DNA from: Telmatactis stephensoni
Lineage: Eukaryota > Cnidaria > Anthozoa > Actiniaria > Isophelliidae
Direction of reading: 5' to 3'
Assembly (NCBI GenBank): GCA_029948255.1
Contig: JALIZF010001871.1
Location: 1,019,472-1,083,471 of the forward strand
DNA length: 64,000 nucleotides
Shown here: positions 43,554-55,100 of the stretch, in pieces
How the letters are laid out: each line of letters begins with the position of its first letter
How positions within the stretch are numbered: the stretch's first letter is position 1
Position numbers and translations under genes: made by a program
The notes under the pieces: model-generated
The model's input: only the letters and a program-made list of their open reading frames with translations
Databases searched by the model: none
What the model was told of the DNA's origin: nothing

Positions 43554-44314
43554 TGTGGCGAGTTAGATTTATCGTTGAATAGTAGAGCGCGCACAAAGTT
43601 TTATAGCGCGCGCGCAAATCACGTTTTGTAAATCAAATCTTTGATGATGAATATTTACAGTTAGTTTTTGAGTGTTAGTTCAAAAAGAAAACCTGCTTAC
43701 AGTCTCAATTATGTCTATTTCATAACTTCAAGTCAACGAAATTGGTATGTAACATTTCTCATTTAACTAAGTACTACGTAGAAATCAGTTATAGTTGTAA
43801 ATTCGCAAGAATTATACAAGAAAGAGAACGGAAAAAGCTGTAGATTTGCCGATTTGCTTCATGCAACCGATCTCTATTTCAGTAGTTGTTGTTTACAAGT
43901 GATTTACTTCTACAGTAATCAGGTATAGGATTGTCTAATTAAGTTGTTGGTTTAGCATGAATCGCTAAGTAGTTTGAATAGTGTGTTTACACTAGTTATT
44001 TTAGGTTGGTCACATATCGACCTGAAGTTTCTGCTAGTTTTGTTGTAGTTGACTTATGCATGAAATCCTTAACCTTTGTATAACAACGTAGGATAGTAAT
44101 TAATTAGTTATTATTGATTACTTATCGTAGTTCTCGCCGTTCGTTTGGGTTTACGTTTGTGAAGTGGAATAAACCGTAGTCAAAGTGAAGTGTTGGATTG
44201 GTTTACTGGTTATTGATTACTTATCGTAGTTCTCGCCGTTCGTTTGGGTTTACGTTTGTGAAGTGGAATAAACCGTAGTCAAAGTGAAGTGTTGGATTGG
44301 TTTACTTGGTCACA
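43554..44314 (+). repeat. 3' LTR of the Gypsy element, with 99 bp internal duplication
   Basis: Same sequence as the 5' LTR apart from a few substitutions, absence of one 15 bp unit, and a tandem copy of the segment starting TTATTGATTACTTATCGTAG (44111-44209 and 44210-44308). The duplicated part includes AATAAA, giving two polyadenylation signals. Confidence 0.93.
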
Positions 44315-45678
44315 TTTATAAACTGGAAACCAATCAGAACTGCCTATTTTTACCGCCACGGGACATTCCTTCGTGAAAGGGGTCATAAACAACATTCCCT
44401 CAACAGAATATAAATATTCAATGACTTTGCATAGTAGTGCAGTGTGACTAGAATCTAAAGTGGGAACTTTAACTGTGTTTATACAGAAACTTGTAAAACG
44501 ATGCACATTTATAGTCATGAAGTATTAATATACACCTAATAATGATGTGCTGAAAAGATAATGTGATATGTCCTCGCGAAAATCGCAAAGTCACTGCCAT
44601 TTTCGAAGCCATTTAAGCGCATGCGTACAACGTTTACTGCAGATCCCACATTGCTTTGGTATATATAACAAAGAGGTTTGAAATATGAAACAAAACAACT
44701 GGATTTTGAAAAGGCACTGAAAGACAATGAATCTGCTACCTTAGTATTTGCGTTGCTTTATCATCCTCAATATTCTGGTTGTCCCCATCTTTGCATATTA
44801 CATAGTGTCTCATGTTGCAAGTTGACTTAGTTCACTTATTTAGGAACTGAATGACCTCACAATTTCAAAAAGCCCGTGAAATAGTTATTAGACTAATAGA
44901 CACTATTAGACCTTATTACTATTGTTTTTTAGGTCTTATTAACCGAGCTTGGTCGGTCTGTACGGGAGGATCTTGACTGGTCGAGGTCGGGATGTTTTAT
45001 TATTATATTAAAGAAAAAAAATCCCAGTCTTTTGTTATTCATTTTACATTTTCAAGCGCGCGTAACATTCGAATGGCTTCTCAGTATTTTTACTTGGTCG
45101 ACCACAGGTAGCCCAGGTAGAAATTTGTGTGGACGCTCTCGGCCTTTGAAAATCGGAGAGGGACTTGATCGAGCAAAAAAGACAATAGCCGTCGGGCGAA
45201 AAACCCCCCTTGGGACCGGTCCTCAACAGACGGTAAATTGCTCTAATTGCGCTTATTTTATTTTATTTTTTTGTCAAATGCAAGCATTTTATACTATTTA
45301 CAGTGTATATGTTTACAAATATCTATTACATATTCAATTTTGATAATTAACTATTAACAGAAATATAGATCTATATTTACTATTTATCTACATTAGCATT
45401 CCATACTTATCTATTTATATAATATCTATTTATCTATTTATATAATATCTATTTATTACTTTCCTTCTACTTATACAATCATATTTTTCTAAAATCATAC
45501 AATACAACAACAAAATTTAATATCAAGTAACTCGCCGCCAAAAAATATTAACAAATAATAGCTAGGCTCTAACACGAAAACTTATGATGACTTAGGACCT
45601 AGGCATCAAAACAAGAGCCCTTACAAACAAATATATGTACATATTAAATGATTTAATTACTATAAGGTAAAACTATTT
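44315..45678. other. Intergenic DNA between Gypsy element and PDXK 3' end
   Basis: No gene seen. It holds a fragment related to the 25.2 kb MITE (44877-44925), a repeat-like stretch with ACCGAGCTTGGTCGGTCTGT ACGGGAGGATCTTGAC at 44942-44976, and TCTATTTAT-rich low-complexity DNA at 45375-45460. Confidence 0.5.
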
Positions 45679-46103
45679 TTATAATGTAAAATCATCAAAA
45701 TGCACAAATAAACATTGTATTGTATTGTATTGTATTGTATTGTATTGTATTGTATTGTATTGTATTGTATTGTATTGTATTGTATTGTATTGTATTGTAT
45801 TGTATTGTATTGTATTGTATTGTATTGTATTGTATTGTATTGTATTGTATTGTATTGTATTGTATTGTATTGTATTGTATTGTATTGTATTGTATTGTAT
45901 TGTATTGTATTGTATTGTATTGTATTGTATTGTATTGTATTGTATTGTATTGTATTGTATTGTATTGTATTGTATTGTATTGTATTGTATTGTATTGTAT
46001 TGTATTGTATTGATTGTATTGATTGTATTGATGTCATCCAAGCTTTGTATAAGTCTCAGCTCCAATTCTGCTGGTGTGGGTCTGCGGTCAGGATTTCCAT
46101 CAC
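45679..46103 (-). CDS. PDXK: PDXK exon 10 with microsatellite-encoded tail
   Basis: Acceptor ATTTTCAG^GTGATG. Encodes [24 protein letters not shown], the normal PDXK C-terminal helix (PAxLELRxxQS), then reads in frame through the pentanucleotide array as repeated NTIQY and stops at TAA 45681-45679 after FVHFDDFTL. The usual C-terminal dozen residues are not recognisable. Confidence 0.85.
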
Positions 46104-49100
46104 CTGAAAATGTTACCAAAAACTCTCAGCTTTTTTGCCATGAACAATACTGTCTTTTAACATTAAGGCCAATTTACACGATACAATTTTTGCTTACAAC
46201 TTGTCGCATGCAACAACCCTACAACGTGCTTACAACTGTTGCGTGCGACAAGAACAAAAGGTTGCAGGATTTTAAAACATGTTTTAAAACCTTACAACAG
46301 TTGTTAGCAAGTTGTAGGGTTGTTGCATGCGACAAGCTGTAAGCAAAAGTTGTATCGTGTAAATTGGCATTTACACATCAAACTGATCAAACGCCATTGC
46401 TTTAAACACATTAATTTTAAAGTATACGCAGAAAATACCAGTTATTGAACAAGTACAATAGATGACTTTCAAGCATGGAGAACGTACATTCAACAGATTA
46501 CCAAAACTGTAGTGAAGGTCATTTATCATGGGAGTTAAGCTGCAAAGACCTCTTGGCATAAAAAATGGCATGGCAACATATGAAATTGCCAAAGAGGATT
46601 TATTTCTTGCCCTTTGAGATACCTTTTGTCTAAGTACATTACAAAATATAAAAAGGATGCATTTAGGTTTCTTTGATGCCATGATGACTTTAGAGGCCTC
46701 CTTCTCATGAAACTCGTGCCAAGGCCTTCTAGTGATGCGGGCAAGTCCACCAATTTTGAAAGCTGTTAATGACTTTACCTTTTGTCTTTTGTTTGGCATA
46801 CTCAATGGTTCTCTTTAAAATAGTCTGCACTGTTGATATAGTTTTTTCAAAGGCCAACTGTAAATTGTCAGGGTGCTTGTTTGTCCAGGCCAGTAGAAGA
46901 CTAGAAAACAAGTCCCCAGTACCAACGAAGGTTGCATCCAGCTTTGGAATTTCTATGCGCATACAAGTACGTTTGCCATCTAAACAAATTCAGGAAAAGA
47001 TACCTGGATGTAGTAATGCCGCTCGTGCATATCTTTATCGCTATCAGAAGTACCGCTTCCCCTATACTACCTACTTCCCCTATACTATACCCCTTGAATT
47101 AGGCTAAATAGAGGAAAATCAAGGAAACTAGAGAAAATAGCTCAAAACTAATGAGGAAAAAATACAACTGAGGTAACATTAGCCCACCGATTTTGGAGTT
47201 GTCCGATCTTTAAACGCGGCGCATGGGCTATGGTAAACGAGATTGTAGACACATGAACCATATATAGGTTAACCATGGCACGTGTGCGAGCAACTGCGCC
47301 ATAAACTTTTGAACATTCAGGCCCGAGACTTGAAACCAGAAATGTATGCGAAAATTTGACCCGGAATGTACAACATTGATTTTGTTAAATTCTATTTATA
47401 TAATCGATCATGGCTTTTCATTCCACATACCAAATAATTCTCAGGCCGAGACCTACCTTTAAAGAGCCTCCCTCAGAAATAAATCAATCAACTTAGAATG
47501 AGCAAATTACCTCGATAAGAACTGCAAAATGCGGCCAATTTATCCTCTTTTAGGTCCAAGCTTGATATTACCACAGTCTTGGGTCCTTTATCATGAAGCA
47601 CATCCATGGCCTGTAAAGAAATACAACTAATAATACCATGATCACCTCGGGATCTATTGTTTTTGGAGGGACGTTTAATCGCTAACATCCCTCCCTCATG
47701 AATAGAAAGAGGGAAAATTAGTTCTAATATTCCCTCATTAATTATGAATGAGGGATGATTAGAACTAATCGTCCCTCATCCATAATTAATGAGGGACGAT
47801 TAGAACTAATCGTCCCTCATGTTATTCATGAGTGGTTGTCCCTCATTTATAACGCAATCATCGGGACGATCGGGACAACTTTGCACGCTGTCCCGAAATT
47901 TTGTAACTTTCTTACGCACCGATACCTCTTACCACTGAACACTCTTACGCGTGTGGGATCTATGCATTCTATTTTGCGCATGAGCATAACGACACAAAGA
48001 AAGCATTTAGCTTTCGAATTGATTAACAACCTATAAATACTTGTTCATTGTAAGTATATAACAAAGAAATCTATTTTCGAAAGTCCCCAGAGAACAGGGT
48101 TACGCACAATATTGGTAAAAGAATTGTATTCTATTTCATAACACTCGCATTCATGCTCAGCTGAAATTAAGGAATGGGGAAAAATATTGATCAGCGGCCT
48201 AAGACAAGCTGGAACAGCTTGGCTTAGGGGAGCGGTACAGACGACCCACGCGAATTTCAGGGGCGGGTGGGTGGGCCGTTCCACTGTTCGCTGTTCCGCT
48301 GGAACTGAGCAAGAACCGAGTGATTCGTTTGGATTTGGCATTTTATAGCCATAGCCCCAAGGGAGGCACGTGCCTATTTGTATCTAGCTGCACGGGGAAT
48401 GTTATTTCATTTTATTTCATCTTTGCATCTCATTACGAGTGTTATGAATAGTATTCTATTTCATAACACTCGCATTCATGCTCAGCTGAAATTAAGGAAT
48501 GGGGAAAAATATTGATCAGACCACCTTAAACAAACTGTTACTCTGGATCTATTCCACCGACCATCCACCTAGAACCTCATACCCATCCAAACTGATATAC
48601 ATATATCCCCAATCCTCATCGAAATCCTCCCAAACCTCACCCCAAACTCAAAAGAAAAATAGACATTAGTGCAGCCCCTTGCTAATGATTTGAAATGACA
48701 AAGCTCCCATCAAATCATCAAAGCTAGGTACCATAAAGTGAACTCGTGGATACCAACTGATGACAGAGGTGTGGTGATCACACGCCTCATAACGGTCGAG
48801 TGAAATCCACGTTGTGATCATATGTCAAAATCGTTATTCACAAAGGTGCGATTGGATACTAGGCACGCATTATAGAAAAACAACGAAAACATCAGCAGGA
48901 TTACCATTGGTTAGACTTCTTCGATTCTTCTTCTCTTCTTCGCACTAACGACTGATCATGAGTCTACTACACGTGAGTGTGCTTGTTGATCTGAACAAAG
49001 GTTCAAGGAGCTTTTCGTCCTTTCCACTAACAGCATCTGGTTTCGAGTTACAAGATAAGTGGCTTTATAGCCATGATGATTTCAATCACTAGGAGTACTT

Positions 49101-52100
49101 GTCTATCAGTTGACATGGGAGTGATTAAGTTTTACTATGCGTGTCACTCTCAGTCAATCAAGTTTTATGGATTTATCAGCCCCTTCATTTGAGTGCCTGG
49201 ATTCTATGTGAATTAAGTTTGTTTGATGTGTTGTGTTACAAAAGAATTGTTTAGAGCTCCCAAAGTTCGATTGCACAGCATAGCTGGTCTAACCCCCTTT
49301 TCTCCAATTCCTCATTCCTTATTCCACTCAACGCATTTGTTGGATCCCAGTTCATATGCACACGTACGTTGCTAATAAGAGTTTTTTTTTAATGTCCTAC
49401 TATGTCATATAGCATTCATTCCAGCATTTTGCGACCTCACCATCTCAAATTGGTTGCATGGAATCGCAACTTTCCATAGACGTGCTGAGTACGAAGAGCC
49501 AAACGAAATACACACGTGGCAACGAGGTCGATGAAAGCTGAATCAACTTGCCTGACTTGTTGCATAACTTGGCGCATGTGAGGATATGCCGACGATTCAA
49601 TTTTAAAGGACCCAACAAGGTACACCTTGCAGACGGGATGGAGTGCAAGTCCTTCTCAGACTTAGAATTGAACCCGAAACTCACCCATAATTTTGGAGTG
49701 GTTCAACTTGGACTTTATCCTCTTGAAGTATTCCGAGTGCAAATTCGGCTATTCCGCAGGCTATGCCCGAATCGAGGGGATACTTGAACCGAATTTACAA
49801 TAACGTGAGCCCTTTGGAATATCATCTCCAAAACCTTCCAATCTATTGTTTATCAGATTTCAAGAGTAGTATCACCCTATTTACTCCGTATTCCACTAAC
49901 GAAAAGTGATCCGCAGCATGACCTTTTCTTACTTTTCATGACCAGCTTAAAAGCTTACAGTTATCCACTAGTGAGCGAGTGAGCGAGTGAGTGAGTGAGC
50001 GAGAGAGTAAAAGTGTGTGTGTGCACAATATGTTAGTGGCTTAATCCATAGCAGTTGCAATTTGTTCCTTCGCTTCGTGGATCGCGTAAACTAAACGCTT
50101 CGGCAAACGTTAACAGCGACACCGAGTGCCGATTACATGACTTGAGATCGCTCCTCAAACCGTCAGTCAGTTGAAAAACGTACTGGGAAGAATCACTTCC
50201 ACCATTCCTACTACTCACTTAGTATTTGTTTATAGGATACAATAGTGTTTTATATATGTGACCTCATATGTGTGACCTCATAAAGAGTACACGAACATGG
50301 TCTGCATTGCTCACAAACTGCCCTACCATGATTATGGTGGTAAGAAAACACACCGTTTGGAGACTCATTCGTGTAACAGAACTGAGCTTAATCTGTGCAA
50401 ACTCTCATCAATTCTTCTCACTAGGCGAACGCGAGTAGGACTGGCCCAGTTCATGACAGAGACAGTGAACGTGAGCTATTGTGTTTCACTTTAATAAGAT
50501 AAAAGTTCGATCCGAGTAAGATCCATAGCCAAAGAATAGACATGCTAGCAGAACGCTGCTATCAAATATTGCATGCGCATTTCTGAGATGCAAGCCACGT
50601 CGCTTCTTTGTGACAAGACCAGAACTCCTCAACCTCATTATTTAGGCAAAAGGTTCCAAGTAGCGAAAATAAATTTAGCACCGACATTAACGTACCGGCC
50701 AGCGAGTCAATTTCCCTTGATTTCATAGTACAAGCTTGACATTCGCCAAAGGCTCTTTTTGCGATTTCCCACCGAAAAAGGGCAGGAATTATCATGAGCC
50801 TCCAAAAAGCAGCAGCGCCGCTTGCCCCTTCATGCCTTTCGTTTGATTTTCTCTAAACGTCTTTAATGGGTCGAATCGGCTATCACCTCTCCGCTGAACA
50901 TGACGGAGTTTCCCGTCCAGTCTATCCACGTGTACAAGTGCAATGTTAACATCTCACAAAGCAAAATGGGAACCAAGGAGTATCTAGTTTTCCTAGAACT
51001 AGAAATGGCTGGAACAACAGCGTATAGCGTTGCCAAGGAAACCCCGACAAGTCAGCAGAGAGATGACCGCCTTGACCCAGTATGGCCGGGAGGGTTGATT
51101 TAGGTATCCTTTTTTCAAAGCAATCAAAACACCGCGACTTGAAAACAAGGAGCAATGGAGCAAAGCTACTACTTGGACAAGCAGGACCTCTGTTGTCTCG
51201 ACCACTAAACATCATGTGGAACAAAGCAGGAAACTAAAAATTGTAAGGGCTGGCTGAATAACCATGAATACTGTCTGCTCCATATAGAAGCGAGTCTTTT
51301 CGAGGATGTCTCTCAATACCGAGGAGTTGCAACTTAAAAATACAAAGTCAAAGTCTCCTAATTAATTAATAACCATGAAAGTGGAACTAGGTCATATGCC
51401 ATGGGTACGTGCGTACATTATTCTACCCGCACTGGGATGAAACTACAGCTCAAATTCTGCAGATAAACATTAAACTCGACCGCGAATCAAACAGTAATCA
51501 TTCTATTACTTTGCGCTCCAATGGAATTGATGTACCAAAACAGCAGACAAAGAGAACAATCGTGTAGTATCACACAATCTCGTGAATAAACAGCAATTAT
51601 GTGTCCATTGTGAAGCATGTTGACTCTTCTTGAATTCCTACTAGATTCATTGAAATAGATCCACAAGTCAATAGAATCAATCTGCTACAGAATAACATAC
51701 CAAACGCAAGTCCCACTTTCGCATGAAGAGCAAAAGAATTGTGAAAAGGACACAATTTGGGCAAAATATTACTTTGGCACATAGCTTTGTATGAAAAACC
51801 TCTAATAAAAGACATCTATCTGAAAAATATCTCGCAAATGTAGAACACATCCAATAGAGACCAAAGTCAAAACATACTGCTTTGAAAAACAACATTCCAG
51901 ACAAAACTAGAACATTAAACAAGAAAATACTCAATTAAAATTAGATTGTAATACTACAATTACTTTAAAGCTCTTAACGCAATCAACACCCACTTACTTT
52001 GCAATAACTTGCACAACATTTGACTTTTACTGACTTTTATATTGACTCATGCTCTGGTGCCGGGAAACTTCCCACCCACTGTCACCAGTGAAAAATAACT

Positions 52101-55100
52101 ATTGCTGACTCTTACACTGATTAGCTATCTTGGTATGAATCCTCGGCTATGACAAGAAATTAGCACAGAACAAACTTACTGTTGCTGGCTTTAATGTAAC
52201 TCTTGATAATATCATATAATTCTTTAGTGAAGAACCATCCCTCGAATGGTACTCCAGAGAAATCTTGGTCACCACACAAATTGCTGACCGTGAAAACCTC
52301 AGTCTTACTGACGTAAACTCCCCCGCGAAAACCTCACCCAGCACCAAATGGCGCTCGCTTGGTCACTTGCAAGAAAAACTCCGACGAGAGAACGCTTGGT
52401 CATTATTATCTGCTACGTGAAAAATCTCGCCCAGTGCCAGTGCACGCTTGGCTACCATTCTCTCTCCAGCGAAAAAACTTGCCCAACACAGTGCACTCCG
52501 GTGAACGCTTTGTCACCATTGTCTTTCCGGCGAAAAACCTCGCCCAGTGCCATTGCACTTCGGTGAACCCTTGGTCACCATGCATTGTATTTCCGGCGAA
52601 AATCTCGCCCAGTGCCATTGCACTCCGGTGAACCCCTGGTCACCATGCATCGTCTTTCCGGCGAAAAATCTCGCCCAGTGCCATTGCACTCCGGTGAACC
52701 CCTGGTCACCATGCATCGTCTTTCCGGCGAAAAATCTCGCCCAGTGCCATTGCACTCCGGTGAACCCCTGGTCACCATGCATTGTATTTCCGGCGAAAAT
52801 CTCGCCCAGTGCCATTGCACTCCGGTGAACCCCTGGTCACCATGCATTGTCTTTCCGGCGAAAATCTCGCCCAGTGCCATTGCACTCCGGTGAACCCCTG
52901 GTTACCATGCATTATCTTTCCGGCGAAAATCTCGCCCAGTGCCATTGCACTCCGGTGAACCCCTGGTCACCATGCATTGTCTTTCCGGCGAAAATCTCGC
53001 CCAGTGCCATTGCACTCCGGTGAACGCTTGGTCACCATTCTCTCTCCGGCGAAAACCTCGCCCCGCGCGACACAGGCGCTCAGTTAACTCTGTAATTACA
53101 TCCAACGAACCGACCCGCCGAAGGAATCATTTTACAGAGATTTATTACATGCCGTGGTGGAATATAGTAAAGTAAAAACTCACTGTCATCACTCTTGTTA
53201 ACTCTCCAGCGTAAAATTCGCCTGTTCTTTACAAAAGCACAGAACAACAAAAACTAAAATACACATTTATGGCAAACAACTTCAATTTTTCTGGCTCTTG
53301 TCGGGTATATACGTACTAAACTGGCTTTTAAAAACGTTACAAGGAACGAGAATTGTGCAATTGTGCAAGCAACGTTGTGCAACCCGACGAAAACTTTACC
53401 TTTGTTCGGCGAAATTCATTATTCAAGAATCTTGACAGCTTTATGTGATGCTTGAAAGGAACTTCAGCATTCGGTCTGGACAGTAGAGGTTGAAGAGACC
53501 ATCGCCAGTTCGAAATTCGCATGGGTCGTCCAAGATAAAAAGAAAAGAGTTCCACTGTTCGCTGTTCCGCTGGAACTGAGCAAGAACCGAGTGATTCGTT
53601 TGGATTTGGCATTTTATAGCCATATAGCCCCAAGGGAGGCACGTGCCTATTTGTATCTAGCTGCACGGGGAATGTTATTTCATTTTATTTCATCTTTGCA
53701 TCTCATTACGAGTGTTATGAATAGTATAATATTTTCAAGTTTTGGATGAACAAACAGCGAAGTATATTTCGTTTATTTCCTCGGTGATCATGGTATTACA
53801 AAGTAATACCATGACTTCTTCGGGATATTAGGGATTAAATGTCCCCTCAGCCTCGGGAGGTTTAGTAAAAGTCCCTCGGCCTACGGCCTCGGGACTTCCA
53901 CTAAACCTCCCTCGGCTTCGGGGATATTTAATCACTAATATCCCTCAGGGTCATGGTATTACTTATAAACATTGAATGAATCCTATACACTTTACAATCG
54001 AAGGCAACAAACTTGTCTCGGTCGCCGATGCGAGACGAATTTCATAAGGGATGTTACACGCTGAAATTTCGTCCTGAAACTTGTTCGCGACACAAATTTC
54101 TGTTGCAGAAGTAGAAAGCAGTTCTACTTTTCGTGAAACCGTCTCGTAAAACTGACCAGAGAAAAGTTTAATTTAAGTTATATGACCATATTACACGATG
54201 CAATGGATTGTGAAACTTGTCTCGCAACGGCGATTGAGGGAAGTTTCAGAAGACATTTTCAGCGTGTAACAGCGCCTTAAAACCAAACTGAAACCAAATA
54301 CAGCGATACAAGACCATTATATAACAGAATCTGACTTTTCAATGGTCGTACAATATCATGATCAATATCATGATCAATGTTTGTTTTGTAACTTTAGTAG
54401 CTTGGTACATTACAGTACATTATGTGTTTGTTCCAAGCGTCTGTTTTGAGGGGTATTTTCAACCTTATTTGTGATCATGACATATTTTACAATAAAAAAG
54501 TGTCCGTTGTCCGCTTTAGAGGGGTGTCCACCTACGAGGGGGTTTTGTTACAGAAAATATGGCGATATTCCGCCAGGACCAAGCAAAGGTGGTCCGCCTT
54601 AGAGAGGTTTCCGTTTTGAGGGAGATCACTGTGATTGTTTGAATGATTGCTTGATTATTGACTAATCAGCACAATTAGCATTAATTAGTTAGCATTAATA
54701 AATTAGCATCACAATCTTACTTTAAAGACATCGTTTTCTGTTTTTATTTTAATTCCAGTCAACGACCTACAAAGCAATGGTAATTAATGATAATTGTGAA
54801 GGTATAAAATATTTCTGATCTAGTCGTTGCGATTGATGATATGGGGTCCTGGCAATTGTATGATAGCAAAGAATAGGAATGGAACTCGAAAGTTCCGATC
54901 AGCGAAACATGCAGGACTGTACTACCACTGAGTAATAAACAATTCTGAAAATCTTACGCGTAATTGTAATATCTGGAATCTTTGAAAGTGCTCTTGAACC
55001 CTGATTTGAACTGATTTCGGTAACATTTGAGCCCTATGCTTGTGAGTTATCAAGGACTTATCCTAATCAGGTGAAGTCTACCCAGGAATTTGCAATATTT

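Larger units (their letters stand above)
37571..44314 (+). mobile_element. Ty3/Gypsy LTR retrotransposon, nearly intact
   Basis: Complete layout: 5' LTR, primer-binding site, gag with zinc knuckle, pol (protease, RT, RNase H, integrase), polypurine tract, 3' LTR. TTTATA flanks both sides (target duplication of 5-6 bp, its last base shared with the LTR edge). The LTRs differ by only a few substitutions and small indels, so the insertion is young. Defects seen: one in-frame stop near the end of pol and a 99 bp duplication in the 3' LTR. Confidence 0.95.

Noticed and set aside
45715..46342. Plus-strand YCIVL repeat proteins of up to 205 residues
   Set aside because: Antisense reading of the pentamer array inside the PDXK exon; the minus strand has the conserved PDXK helix.
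49437..49787. Overlapping ORFs on both strands in PDXK intron 7
   Set aside because: Short, no start context or similarity, and complementary shadows of each other.
52359..53175. Repeat proteins with [18 protein letters not shown] units
   Set aside because: Open in several frames on both strands because the minisatellite unit is near a multiple of three; lies in a PDXK intron.
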